Positions 50,162 through 61,070 of a DNA stretch of 64,000 nt are shown here, one piece after another. Source of the DNA: Lampris incognitus (Eukaryota > Chordata > Actinopteri > Lampriformes > Lampridae); NCBI RefSeq assembly GCF_029633865.1, contig NC_079213.1, forward strand, positions 100,651,193 to 100,715,192, read 5' to 3'. Positions within the stretch are counted from its first letter, which is position 1. Each line of letters begins with the position of its first letter. A model generated the notes under the pieces. That model was not told where the DNA came from, made no database searches, and saw nothing but the letters and a program-made list of their open reading frames with translations. A program made the translations under genes and the position numbers.

Positions 50162-50605
50162 AGGACGTCCGGGCGGCGTTAGCCATCTATTCCGTTGCCT
50201 ACCAACACGGGGATTTCTGGTTCAAATCCCCGTGTTACCTCCGGCTTGGTCGGGCGTCCCTACAGACACAACTGGCCGTGTCTGCGGATGAGAAGCCGGA
50301 TGTGGGTATGTGTCCTGGTGGCTGCACTAGCGCCTCCTCTGGTCGGTCGGGGTGCCTGTTCGGGGGGAGAGGGAACTGGGGGGGGGATAGCGTTATCCTC
50401 CCACACGCTACGTCCCCCTGGTGAAACTCCTCACTGTCAGGTGAAAAGAAGCGGCTGCCAACTCCACATGTATCGGAGGAGACATGTGGTAGTCTGCAGC
50501 CCTCCCCGGATCGGCAGAGAGGATGGAGCAGCGACTGGCACAGCTCGAAAGAGTGGCGTAATTGGCCAAGTACAATTGGGGAGAAAAAAGGGAAAAAATA
50601 AAATA
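50162..50605 (+). mobile_element. SINE-A, full-length
   Basis: Head from GGACGTCCGG, tRNA-like part with GGTTCAAATCCCC (B box, near 50219), body CCTCCTCTGGTCGGTCGGGG and TCCACATGTATCGGAGGAG, then AATTGGCCAAGTACAATTGG and an A-rich tail. AAAATAA-like sequence on both sides is a plausible duplication. Confidence 0.88.
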
Positions 50606-50797
50606 AAATAAGATGAGGATGGTGTGTGTGGATCCATTCAATCGGTAACACCGTATATTTTGGAGGGCGAGAGGAGCAGAGGAGGAACTGGGCGGGACTG
50701 GTTCAGCTGCGCTCGCTCTGTGGACAGGAACCGCCAATGCTGATGAGCGGTGAAACCTCCTCCAAGACAGCTGAACTGAGCCTCTCTTCCTATCATA

Positions 50798-50883
<86 letters not shown>

Positions 50884-51535
50884 TGCACTCTGTCACACAC
50901 ATACATACATACACACACAGACACACATGCTCATGGATGATCTCTCCAAACCGAGTCCAGAGACCAAACGCTCTCCATCACACTGTAGATGACCTTGGGC
51001 CTGTGCGACGGGGTGGGGCGCTTGATTTCCGTCACAGCCGTAACCGGATGAATTGCAAATCAAAGACGGAGAAAGTCGCATCTTCGCCGAACGCAAGGGC
51101 ACTTTCACGGCTGTCTTGTTTGCCGGAGTTTCAAAATTGAAATATTCGGTGTTTACCCCGCTCTCGAACCCCTCCCTCCCCTGCTTGATTTGTTTTCGAG
51201 GAGGCGAGATCACACTAACCAAAGTCACGTGCACACACCTGCCAAGCGCTCCCTGTTCTGCTGTCAGCTGGGGTCAGGGGTCGTCCGGCAGCGATCCCTG
51301 CAGCGGGCTGTTTGAAGTGGGAATGCAGTTTCACGCAGATAGAAGAAGAAGCCGGGGAAGCTCGAGTCTCATTGCGCTGACCGGGTAACTTCCTGTCATG
51401 TTACCCCTCATCACCAGGGGGTGATGAGCACCTTGTGAGAATGTTGTGTCAGGCTGGATGGGGAAATTTCTATCATACTATGTATCCCACAAAGAAACTT
51501 CTGGAACCGGCTCATCAGAGAACGACTTGGCCAAA
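50606..51535. other. Noncoding with (CA)n
   Basis: (CA)n at 50799-50851 and 50862-50883. 50950-51390 is unique and GC-richer but shows no recognisable exon. Confidence 0.4.
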
Positions 51536-52107
51536 CCCCCTCCCCTTTCTCCCTAATTGTACTTCGCCAATTACCCTATTTTCCCAGCTGTCCCGGTTGC
51601 TGCTCCACCCCCTCTGCTGATCCGGGGAAGGCTGCAGACCACATGCCTCCTCCGATACATGTGGAGTCACCAGCCGCTTCTTTTCACCTGACAGTAAGGA
51701 GTTTCACCAGTGGGACGTAGCGCGTGGGAGGATCACGCTATTACCTCCCAGTACCCCCCCCCCCCCCCCCCGAACAAGCGCCCCGCCTGACCAGAGGATG
51801 CACTAGTGCAGCGACCAGGACACATACTCACATCCAGCGTTCCTACCTGCAGACACGGCCAATTGTGTCTGTAGAGATGCCCGACCAAGCCGGAGGTAAT
51901 GGGGATTCGAACGGGCGATCCCCGTGTTGGTAGGTGTAACCGAGCATATTTCCGCCCGCTGCGGGATTCAATCCGGGGACGTACTGCACCACGAGGCGAC
52001 ATCGCTAACCGCTCGACTAAAGGGGGCCGACCCCCTGACCGATCGGCCAGTGAGTCTGTAGTTCACAGTAGGCAACGTAATAGACTGCCACGCCACCCGG
52101 ACACCCG
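51536..52107 (-). mobile_element. SINE-A, split by an LTR
   Basis: Minus-strand full-length SINE-A. Its head is interrupted at the GTTGGTAGGCAACG position by the LTR at 51935-52067, and continues to the CCACCCGG start. Confidence 0.85.
51935..52067 (-). mobile_element. Solo LTR of a second tRNA-carrying subfamily
   Basis: 133 bp, minus strand, starting TGTGAACTACAG and ending GCTCGGTTACA. It is flanked by an exact GTAGG duplication (51930-51934 and 52068-52072) inside SINE-A. It carries TAGTCGAGCGGTTAGCGATG (A box) and GGATTGAATCCC (B-box relative). Its 3' end equals the LTR end at 107-126, where the adjacent PBS is for tRNA-Leu(AAG). Confidence 0.87.
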
Positions 52108-52910
52108 TGACCAAAAATGCTTTAAATAAAGTTGATGCTCTTTCTGCCATTGCTTTCTAATTTGAGGAGAGAGTGATATTTGGATTGACCACTTCCTGTT
52201 TTTCCGTCTGTCATTTGGACCCGAGTCGCCAGATGGCTTTGATGATTTAAAACCTGGTCATCTTCAACAATGACAAACCAAACCATACAGGGAATTAGAA
52301 AAAAAAAATCCTCTGAAAACTTCATCTCTAAAGTTTGGAACTAATCCTGTTGCAGAATTACAGCTGGGTGGTTGAGGGTGGGCGATGCAGAAATAGGCTT
52401 AAATAATAAAACACCAGCAGTTCAAACGCAACTCCATATCCTCGTGTCTCCGAAATGGCTCCATATAGTATGTATGTGGGGAAAGAAATCCCTGAATAAT
52501 AATTTCTATGCAAATTTGTCAGCCCAGGGTTTGAGCCGGGGCTGCTCGTGGAGACTGTGGGCACAGTATCTTTACTCTCCAGGCTGCTCCCGGCACCAGT
52601 GTCAGTCAGGGTCTGTCTGTAATGGCCCGGCTAATTACTGTGTAATTTCCAGCACTTATCGTGGGACGACATATAGGCATCCTACGCTTTTCTAACATTG
52701 AAATTCAGAGGGAGAAGTTATGCCAGAGGTTAGACTGCTGAAACACTATGTGGGATGGGGGTGGGGACGGGGGTGGGGGGGCAGACTGAAACCTACCTGG
52801 GGTACAAAAACATGAAAACAGCAGCAATCGACAGAAAGCCTGGTGCATACAAGTTACGAGCATCTTCCTGTGTATAAAAGAGGGAAATATTGTATACATT
52901 TTTTTTGATA
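52108..52910. other. Noncoding DNA
   Basis: Nothing recognised. Confidence 0.4.
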
Positions 52911-53243
52911 TACTTTATTGAACCCCATAGGGAAATTACGCTCTGCATTTAACCCAGCCTAGCTGTGTAGCTAGGAGCAGTGGTCAGCCGCCGTGCAGCA
53001 CCCGGGGACCAATGCCAGTTCTTCTTTCCATTGCCTTGCTCGGGGACACAGACAGGAGTATTAACCCAAACATGCATGTCTTTTCTAACGGTGGGGGAAA
53101 CCGGAGCACCCGGGGAAAACCCACTGCAGACGTGCAAACTCTACACAGAGGACGACCTGGGATGATCCCAAGGTTGGACAACCCCCGGGGTTTGACCCCA
53201 GGACCTTCTTGCTGTGAGGCAACCGCAGTAACCACTGCACCAC
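52911..53243 (-). mobile_element. SINE-B-related copy joined to a leader repeat
   Basis: Starts with ATACTTTATTGAACCCCATA, a common fish repeat motif. From about 53040 it follows the SINE-B body in minus orientation to the tRNA-like head (CTGTGAGGCAACCGCAGTAA). Confidence 0.7.
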
Positions 53244-53277
53244 AAACAAACAAACAAATAAACAAATACATAAATAA

Positions 53278-53624
53278 ATGTGGCGCAGTGGTTACCGCAG
53301 TCGCCTCACAGCAAGATGGCCCTGGGTTTGAGCCCCGGGGTAGTCCAGCCTTGGGGGTCGTCCCAGGTTGTCCTCTGTGTGGGGTTTGCATGTTCTCCCT
53401 GTGTCTGCGTGGGTTTCCTCCCACAGTCCAAAGACATGTAGGTCAGGTCAATCAGCCGTACTAAATTGTCCCTAGGTGTGAATGTGTGTGTGTGGGCCCT
53501 GTGGTGGACTGGCGGCCTGTCCAGGGTGTCTCCCTGCCTGCCGCCCAATGACTGCTGGGATAGGCTCCAGCATCCCTGGGACCCTGAGAGCAGGATAAGC
53601 AGTTTGGATAATGGATGGCTGGAT
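53278..53624 (+). mobile_element. SINE-B, head-to-head with the previous copy
   Basis: Plus-strand head GTGGCGCAGTGGTTACCGCA, B-box relative GGTTTGAGCCCC, complete body and GGATGG tail. It is separated from the inverted copy by only 34 bases of AAACAAATAA repeats. Confidence 0.85.
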
Positions 53625-55438
53625 GGGAGGCGACTGGCCTGTCAGCTGCCACAGCGGCAGAGGATCTACAGCACATGTGGATGTGTTTCTGGGGCTCTCT
53701 CTGCTGGAAGTAGAAGGACCATGCATGGCGTGAACCTCTGGTCTCAGGGCTTTGTGATGTCTGACCGAAGCGTTAATGGAAGCTGGAGTCCGGGGTGGCC
53801 CAGCCTTCAGGTAAAGAAGCCCACTGTGAGGGGAAGCTGAGGGTAAATTAATGTTAGTAAAGACGGCCTCCCGCCAACTGAACTCTGCTCCTGAAACAAC
53901 CTGCTTTCATCACCGAGCTCTCATGGGCGGCGATGGCGGCGCGTCCAAAGCCTCGTCTCCATTATTAAAAAAGCTCTCTCTCTCTCTTTTCTACTTAAAA
54001 TTACAGCCATTTAACTTTGGGAAAGAGTGCTCGCGCCAGACAGGGCGAGGCTCGTAGCCCCCTGCTAAGTGTGAACCTGCAGCAATTGACAAATTGGCCA
54101 GAAAGCCATCTTTCGTGACTCACCGCCCGGCCCCTACTGTAAGAGTGTGGCTTTCTTCAATCATCCTCCTTAATGCACTGACCATTAGAGTCTGTCCAGA
54201 CAGAAAAAATACCCTGGTGTCTCAATTATAGAGGAAGAGTGAATCTCCACGGCAGCCTTTACGTGACCATAAAAGGAAATGACTATCCATTTTCTGCTCC
54301 GGCTCTCACGCAGCCGGCAGACACTTCTGCTCGTCGTCGGGCACGCGGCACCGCATCCCTCCACCTGGGTCATCCTATTAATCACGCCAACCCGTGCGAC
54401 AGGAGTGCCAATTAAGACCGGGGCAGGAAAAGAAAGATTTAAATGGGCAAACGGCATTCTTCTCTGTCCCAGTAAGGGCCTTTCCCCCCCCCCCCACCCC
54501 ATACACACACACACCTACACCCCTGACGCCCTCATTTGCCACTTTGTAGTCTCCCTAGTTTCGAGGGAAAGATTTAAGTATGACATCCATGGAAGAGGAA
54601 GATATTACATGACCTGCCGAGTGCAACGGTGAGAACGTAGGATACAGGCGATGGGAGAAGGGACGGCGGAGAGGGGATTGTGAGCTGTGGCAGAGACCGG
54701 GATAAGGGTAACGTTTGTATTCCAAGAGCTGATATGGGAGGTGGGGAGGAGCAGAGAGGAGATTCACAACAGGTTAAACAGCCGCCGACATTATTGTCTG
54801 CACTAATGTAGAAAATGCCAACCGGCAGCGGAGCTGCAAGGAAAGTTTTGGATTGTGTTATAGTTTTCGTTCCTCCATCTCCTACAGCCAATTAATTGAT
54901 GTTTGTGTGTGTGTGTGGGGGGGGGGACTGACAACATGCCTCAGCTTGCATTTAATGGCCAGCGCTCCTGAGAAGATGCAGAGTGGGAGAGATCATCAGA
55001 GAAAAGTGAGAGCGGTGCATGTGGGAGCGAGCGAGGGGGATAATGGAGTGGAAGAGAGAGACAGTGGAGAGAGACAGCGAGAGAGAATTGAGAGAGAGAG
55101 CGAGTGACAGAGCGAGAGAGTGAAAGCTAGAGAGAATTACAGAAAGAGCGAGAGAGAATCACAGAGAATGAGAGCGAGAGAATGAGAGCGACGGAGAGAA
55201 TTACAGAGAGAGAATGAGAGCGAGCGACAGAGAATGAGAGCAAGCGAAATAGAATGAGAGCGAGAATGAGAAAGCGAGCGAGACAGCGAGAATGAGAGAG
55301 CAAGAGCAAGAGAATTGAGAAAGAGAGAGAATTACAGAGAGAGAGAGAGAGAGAATTACAGAGAGACAGACAGAATTACAGAGAGACAGAGACAGAATTA
55401 CAGAGAGACAGACAGAATTACAGAGAGAGAGAGACAGA

Positions 55439-55532
<94 letters not shown>

Positions 55533-56409
55533 CAGTGTGTGGTCAGTAGAATTATCTGCTGTTTGGGGGGAGGAGGAGGAGGAGGAGGAGGAGGCATTGC
55601 CATCTGAAGTAGAGTCTGACAAACAGGTGAAAACGAGAGCAGGAAATGAGTCTTTGCAGGGGGGCAGCAGGGAAGAGAGAGAGGGCAGGGGCCCATCAAA
55701 TATGGATGAAGACCTGTCTATGTAGTTAAGGTTGGAGGAGAACCACGAGCTCAAGATGTGTTCAGAATGCTGCAGGAGGCCACACATTACTATCACACAG
55801 GCACTACGCTCTGAGATCCACTGTTAATATCACTGTAGTACTTTAACAAACGTCTTATTTTTTAAATTTCAGTAACAAGTACTGTTGGTGCACGGCCCAA
55901 ACGGGCTGAAAGGCACATCCACACATAACCCCGTTTGCCTAAACTGAACCAACATACCAAGACGGATTTCGCTGCTTACAGGAGCTGAGACCCATATGGC
56001 CGAGGCCTTGTCAGAGGGACCTGCTAACTGCTAGCCTACTACCTCGGTAAGCTAGCCCAACTCCCGGCTATTTCTCTAGTCTTGGAAATCAGGCCTTCTT
56101 CCTTGGAACTCAGTCCTTCTTCCTCCCTTGTTTCCATCTTTTCTAAACACTCCAGGTTAGGACTAGCATTGCGTGTTTAACTTTTAACCCCTAGACCCGA
56201 CTAGTCCGTAACACTAATGAATATATTCTTTCTGTTTTTCTTGGGATTTGCAGTTAAAACCAACCATGTAAAAATCCCCATCCAAACCACACACCGACTG
56301 GACAGGGGACATTTCTCAGCTCGTACTATACAAGACATTAAAGCATTAGTTTAATCTGCAACATCGCCAACAATTAATTAACGAATTCACACATGCCCGA
56401 GTGTTGTGG
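53625..56409. other. Noncoding; GA-rich block 55020-55535
   Basis: 54060-54480 is repeat-free and balanced. 55020-55535 is degenerate GAGAGAATTACA and pure GA (55440-55533), and GGA repeats follow at 55568-55594. The 136-codon plus frame at 55315-55725 is largely repeat-coded. No exon recognised. Confidence 0.45.
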
Positions 56410-56578
56410 AAGAGGGATTCTATGGAGCCCCCCCTGGGGTCAGCAGAGAAAATAGAGACCCGTGTGTAAATCTGTACTCGCGGTTTAAAAACCTGTGCAC
56501 ACGGTTTATAAACTGTGCTCTCGAATTCACAATCTATGCCTTCGAATTATGAAGTTCTGTAAAGTTGGAAATATAAGG

Positions 56579-57405
56579 GGCATCCGGGTGGCATGGCGGT
56601 CTATTCCATTGCCGATTAACATGGGGATCGCCGCTTCGAATCCCCGTGTTACCTACGGCTTGGTTGGGCGTCCGTACAGACACAATCGGCTCTGTGGGTA
56701 ACTGCAGTCCACTGACTTCTGGTGTCTACTGCAGCGGTCATATCAGTTTCCTGTTTGTTGGCGTGTGCTACTGACAATAGTATATTTGTTTTTGCAATGC
56801 CTGCAAGATTTACGATGGAAAAATGTCAATTATGCGGATGAATATACTCATAACCGTGGACGTAACTTGGTAAGGACAACTTGAAACTTTTCAGCACCTA
56901 CCATTTGCTGGTAGGTGCAGGTGAAAGTTTGTCGACAATTCTGTGCATGTTGTTGACATTTATCCATAGCAAATCTTTCAGGCATCGTTAAAAATATGCA
57001 ACTGTCAATAGCACACGCCAACAAACAGGAAACTGGTATGACCGCTGCAGTAGAAACTGGAATTCAGTGGACTACAGTTATGCACAGAGATGATTGGCCG
57101 CGTCTGCGGGTGGGAAGCTGGATGTGGGTATGTGCCCTGATCGCTGCACTAGCACTCCCTCTGGACGGTCGGGGTGCCTGTTTAGGGGGGAACTGGGGGG
57201 GAATAGCATGATCTTCCTACGTGCTACGTCCTCCTGGTGAAACTCCTCACTGTCAGGTGAAAAGAAGCAGCTGGCGACTCCACATGTATTGGGGGAGTCT
57301 GCAGCCCTCCTTGGATCGGCAGAGGGGGTGGAGCAGAGACCGCGACGGCTCAGGAAGAGTGGGGTAATTGGCCGGATACAATTGGGAGAGAAAAAGGAGG
57401 GAAAA
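56579..57405 (+). mobile_element. SINE-A in the left arm, split by a foldback element
   Basis: Head CATCCGGGTGGCATGGCGGT with a perfect B box (TTCGAATCCCC near 56635). It is interrupted at 56690-57089, then continues from GCGTCTGCGGGTGGGAAGCT to AATTGGCCGGATACAATTGG. AATATA occurs on both flanks. The right arm shows the uninterrupted target (GGAAATATATTCACA on its complement). Confidence 0.85.
56690..57089. mobile_element. 400-bp foldback MITE with ~112-bp inverted repeats
   Basis: The left end CTCTGTGGGTAACTGCAGTC and the complement of the right end CTCTGTGCATAACTGTAGTC begin inverted repeats that run to TGCCTG (56690-56803 and 56979-57089). Flanking ACAATCGG and ATGATTGG may be a diverged duplication. 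Long terminal repeats suggest a MULE-like origin, unproven. Confidence 0.8.
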
Positions 57406-58017
57406 AAACAAGTTGAGAATATATTCACAGATTCGAACTTCCCGGACCAATAACTCACAAGCGAAATGTTGTTAAAAAACAAACGATGCCTCTTTAGTAG
57501 TAAGATAAACAATGAGCTCCAACCTAATTTTCACCAAAACGAGCCGTCCTCCGAGCTGAAAAAATAACATTGGTCTCTGTGTACAGCCGGCTGTGAGATG
57601 AGTGTTCAGGGACCATCTAAACTGTTCAACACTGAAAAGAGATACTACAAAAATATTCAATAATTTCACTCTTACAAATCCCTTCACACACCAATGGCCC
57701 CCTGCTAGTTATACTACAACACTTTGTAATTCACTTTTTAATCCTCCAAAGTTATGCAAAAGCCCCCCCCCCCCAAAAAAAAACAACTAAGTGTTGGCGT
57801 ATAACCAGCAGGAGAACATTGATGTGTGAAGATTTTGGGGACACTACACTGTATACGAGTGACGTTATTGAATATTTTTGTAGTATCTCTTTTTAGTGCT
57901 GCACTTTTTAGACGGTCCCTGTGCACTCGCCTCATGTTATTTGTCCAGCTCGGAGGACAGCTCATTTTGGTGAAAATTAGGTTGTAGTTTGTTGTAAGAA
58001 AGAGGCATCATTTCTTT

Positions 58018-58460
58018 TTTTTTTTTTGGAGTTTTCCCCCTTTATCTCCTCAATTGTACTTGGCCAATTACCCAACTCTTCCGAGTCGTCCCGGTCGCTG
58101 CTCCACCCCCTCTGCCGATCCGGGGAGGGCTGCAGACTACCACATGCCTCCTCCCATACATGTGGAGTCTCCAGCCGCTTCTTTTCACCTGACAGTGAGG
58201 AGTTTCACCAGGGGGACGTAGCGCATGAGAGGATCACGCCATTCCCTCAGTTCCCCCTCCCCCCCAAACAGGTGCCCCTATTGAGGTGCTAGTTCAGCGA
58301 CCAGGACACATACCCACCTTTGGCTTCCCACCCGCAGACACGGCCAATTGTGTCTGTATGGACGCCCGACCAACCCAGAGGTAACATGGGGATTCGAACT
58401 GGCAATCCCCGTGTTGGTAGGCAACAGAATAGATCACCACGACACCCGGATGCCGGCGTC
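58018..58460 (-). mobile_element. SINE-A in the right arm of the inverted-repeat element
   Basis: Full-length minus-strand copy from CACCCGGATGCC (head) to AATTGTACTTGGCCAATTA (tail side). Flanks read AAACGACGCC and AAATGATGCC on the minus strand, a diverged duplication. The left arm shows the empty site (AAACGATGCC). Confidence 0.87.
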
Positions 58461-58712
58461 GTTTGTCTTTTAACAACATTTCGCTTATAAATTATTGATC
58501 CAGAAGTTCGAATGTGTGAATATATTTCCAACTTTACGAACTTCATAATCTGAGAGCATGGTTTACAGCTCTGTGGGCATGGATTTGTAATTCAAGGGCA
58601 CGGATAATGAATCCGAGAGCATAGGTTATAAAGCGTGCGCATAGAATTCTAAACCGAGGGTTCAGATTCACACATGTAGGGGGCCTCCGTAGGATTCCTC
58701 TCCTGGTACTCC

Positions 58713-58734
58713 ATCAGATGTTTCTCCTGGCAAG

Positions 58735-58784
<50 letters not shown>

Positions 58785-59007
58785 AGGTTTTCATCTGAAT
58801 CAAAGGTCTAACCATAGAGGGTGCCGTTTATTGTTATTTACTGCAACTAATTTTTTTCTGAATGCGTGAATCTAAAGCCTTCTGAGATTGGAACTGTGTT
58901 TTAGGGCTACACAAATGAAAATGATTTGCTATACGATATCACGTTTCATTTCATGTACTTGCGTACATGAAATGAAATGACGTGTTTCTGATTCCTGATA
59001 AAAGTAA
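58713..59007. other. Noncoding, GT run and hairpin related to repeat C
   Basis: (GT)n at 58739-58783. 58945-58981 holds CATTTCATGTAC with its inverse, the same hairpin as in repeat C at 40903 and 44131. Confidence 0.6.
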
Positions 59008-59011
59008 GTAT

Positions 59012-59435
59012 TGTAGCGAATTCGGGGGGCAGCCGGGAACCGCCGCAGCCGGGATGCGAACCCGGGTCTCCCAAACCAGTTGACTAAAGGGTCAGACCCC
59101 TTTAGTCGACTCGTTAACGTAGTCGCCCACGGTGCGGGAGATTCGGGTTCACATCCTGGCTACGGTGGTTCCCGGCTGCCCCTCGAATTTGCTACATTGG
59201 TGTCAGAAGTGGGATGGTGAGGCCGTGAAACCACTGGAAGCACGTGCGCCCAGAGGCGTGAGGGAGCTGATATGCCTCCCGGGGTGGGGGGGGGGGTTAG
59301 TGTAATGATCACGTATGACTACACTTGCTAGCTCCTTGGCTAACAGGCTGGACCCTTTAGTTGACTGATTAATGTAGTCGTCCGTGGTGCAGGAGAACCA
59401 GGTCCGCGTCCCGGCTGCCCCCTGAATTCGCTACA
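59012..59435 (+). mobile_element. TRIM with tRNA-like LTRs, inverted 5' LTR head
   Basis: 5' LTR 59012-59196, with the first 89 bp being an inverted copy of the LTR's 3' part. The PBS TGGTGTCAGAAGTGGGA (59198-59214) matches the tRNA-Leu(CAG) complement exactly. The internal region is 104 bp with a G-rich tract before the 3' LTR 59301-59435 (TGTAATG...GAATTCGCTACA). GTAT flanks both ends (59008-59011 and 59436-59439). The tRNA-like moiety has a TTTAGTCGACTCGTTAACG A-box region and GGGTTCACATCC as B box. There is no coding capacity. Confidence 0.9.
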
Positions 59436-60255
59436 GTATGCTTTAAGGCACTGGTGCAGAAAGCCAAGTCTTCACACACACTGTCACCACTGATAACGAC
59501 AATTAAATAAATAATAATACGTCTCAGTTTTATGCCCACACCATGACTAATATTATGCAAACAACCAGAGCCTGACTACCAACCAGCCAAACAGTGCTCA
59601 CGGTGCTTCCTCTGATTAACAGTCACAGAAGAAATTACAAGCTGGTCATACAAGGCAACTGTACATTATTCTGCTATGATACCAAGCCAACGGTTTTCAG
59701 GACTAGAAAGCACATACTGTTGTAGTATGGTAATACAAACACAGCCACAAGAAACGGGCGCTGTTGATCAATTCAGTTAACTGCGGCTCCAGCTTTAGAA
59801 GCACTAGCACACTTTGGTGTTTGAGAGGATTACAGCGCTGTGGAGCTGGAGAGCCTTATCAAATCTGAGCTAATCTATGAATTTAGAAATAACGCTGACT
59901 GGATCTCATAGCTCTACTCTATAGCACATTATGAGGAATGCTGTATATGCCGTCACTAGAGGCCTCTGTCCTCCGCTAGATATATAATTCAGATTTGATA
60001 GAGAGAGGGTAGGATGCATGATTTATTCATCTGAAAGCAAGACTTGTTCTTCTGAACTTGTCCATACAAAGGAAATGCCTCCCAGCTCCACTGGATGAGA
60101 CGCTAGGACGCACTCAGTCCTGTTTACTCTGTCCAGGATCCTGGTTGTCAAGTATGATGAATGATGTACTTTGTGCTCATCAGGCTTTTCCAAAGATAAC
60201 TATGGCTGTTCCTGGCCGGCAGAACAGAGGCTCTTCCTCTTCCATAATATCTCAT
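59436..60255. other. Noncoding DNA
   Basis: Unique-looking, AT-rich. No exon recognised. Confidence 0.4.
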
Positions 60256-60594
60256 TAAGTAGGGATTTCCTGATCACATTTTTATTTTCACCCAATCTGA
60301 TCTGAGTCATTTAATATTACGTATCTGACAATACCGATTCCCAATCCGAGATTTATATTTTACTACATAATACAGCTGCAAACTTCAAATACATTAGTTA
60401 GTCATACTACTCCAATCTCAGCAAGGCTTGACAGGCTAAAAGCTGACAATCCAATAGCATCACAGATGTCTATAAATGGTTTTCATTTATTTTTTAACAA
60501 AATACTATAATACTGAAAGCAATTTCTTTTACAAATGTAAAAGCAATAACCAATAAGAAGGGATGTTCCAGAGAGTAATGTGAGAACTCGTCCA

Positions 60595-60926
60595 TTCATC
60601 CATCTATTATACCAACCGCTTATCCTGCTCTCAGGCTTGCGGGGAAGCTGGAGCCTATCCCAGCAGTCATTGGGCAGCAGGCGGGGGGACACCCTGGACA
60701 GGCCGCCAGCCCATCACAAGGCCCACACACACACACACACACACACACGTCTAGGGACAATTTAGTACGGCCGATTCACCTGACCTACATGTCTTTGGAC
60801 TGTGGGAGGAAACTGGAGCCCCCAGAGGACATGCAAACGCCACACAGAGGACGACCCGGGACGACCTCCAAGTTTGGACTACTCCGGGGCTTGAACCCAG
60901 GACCTTCTTGCTGTGAGGCGACCAAA
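60595..60926 (-). mobile_element. SINE-B copy
   Basis: Minus-strand SINE-B from the GGATGAATGG tail through (CA)n 60723-60748 to the head (CTGTGAGGCGACC). Some body sequence is deleted near 60825. Confidence 0.82.
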
Positions 60927-61070
60927 TGATTTTTTTTAACTGTCTTTCTATATTTAGCCCTGTTGAACAAGCTGGGTTACTTCCACCTTGCCAAACACTG
61001 GCACAGCAGGTATTACGAGTGTCTGTATGACTACTTTCATTTTTCAATTGCAGATGTTTCACACTGCAGA

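Larger units (their letters stand above)
56410..58712. mobile_element. Large inverted-repeat (foldback) element
   Basis: The sequence from about 56410 to 57735 is the inverse complement of 57780-58712 once inserted SINEs are ignored. Shared blocks include AAGTTGGAAATATA, GCGAAATGTTGTTAAAA, ACCTAATTTTCACCAAAA, and AAGAGATACTACAAAAATAT followed by TCAATAA. Arms are about 500 bp each, with a loop of about 50 bp holding a C-run and an A-run. Outer ends are alike (GAAGAGGGATTCTATGGAG versus GAGAGGAATCCTACGGAGG), but no target duplication was defined. Family unknown. Both arms share a short frame with LKRDTTKIFNN, which may be chance. Confidence 0.8.

Noticed and set aside
50200..50240. Possible tRNA genes at SINE heads with perfect B boxes
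   Set aside because: The B box is good, but the A-box arm and acceptor stem do not pair as a real tRNA, and the sequence continues into the SINE body.
55315..55725. 136-codon plus-strand frame
   Set aside because: It consists of GAGA/GGA repeats with a short unsupported tail. No domain.
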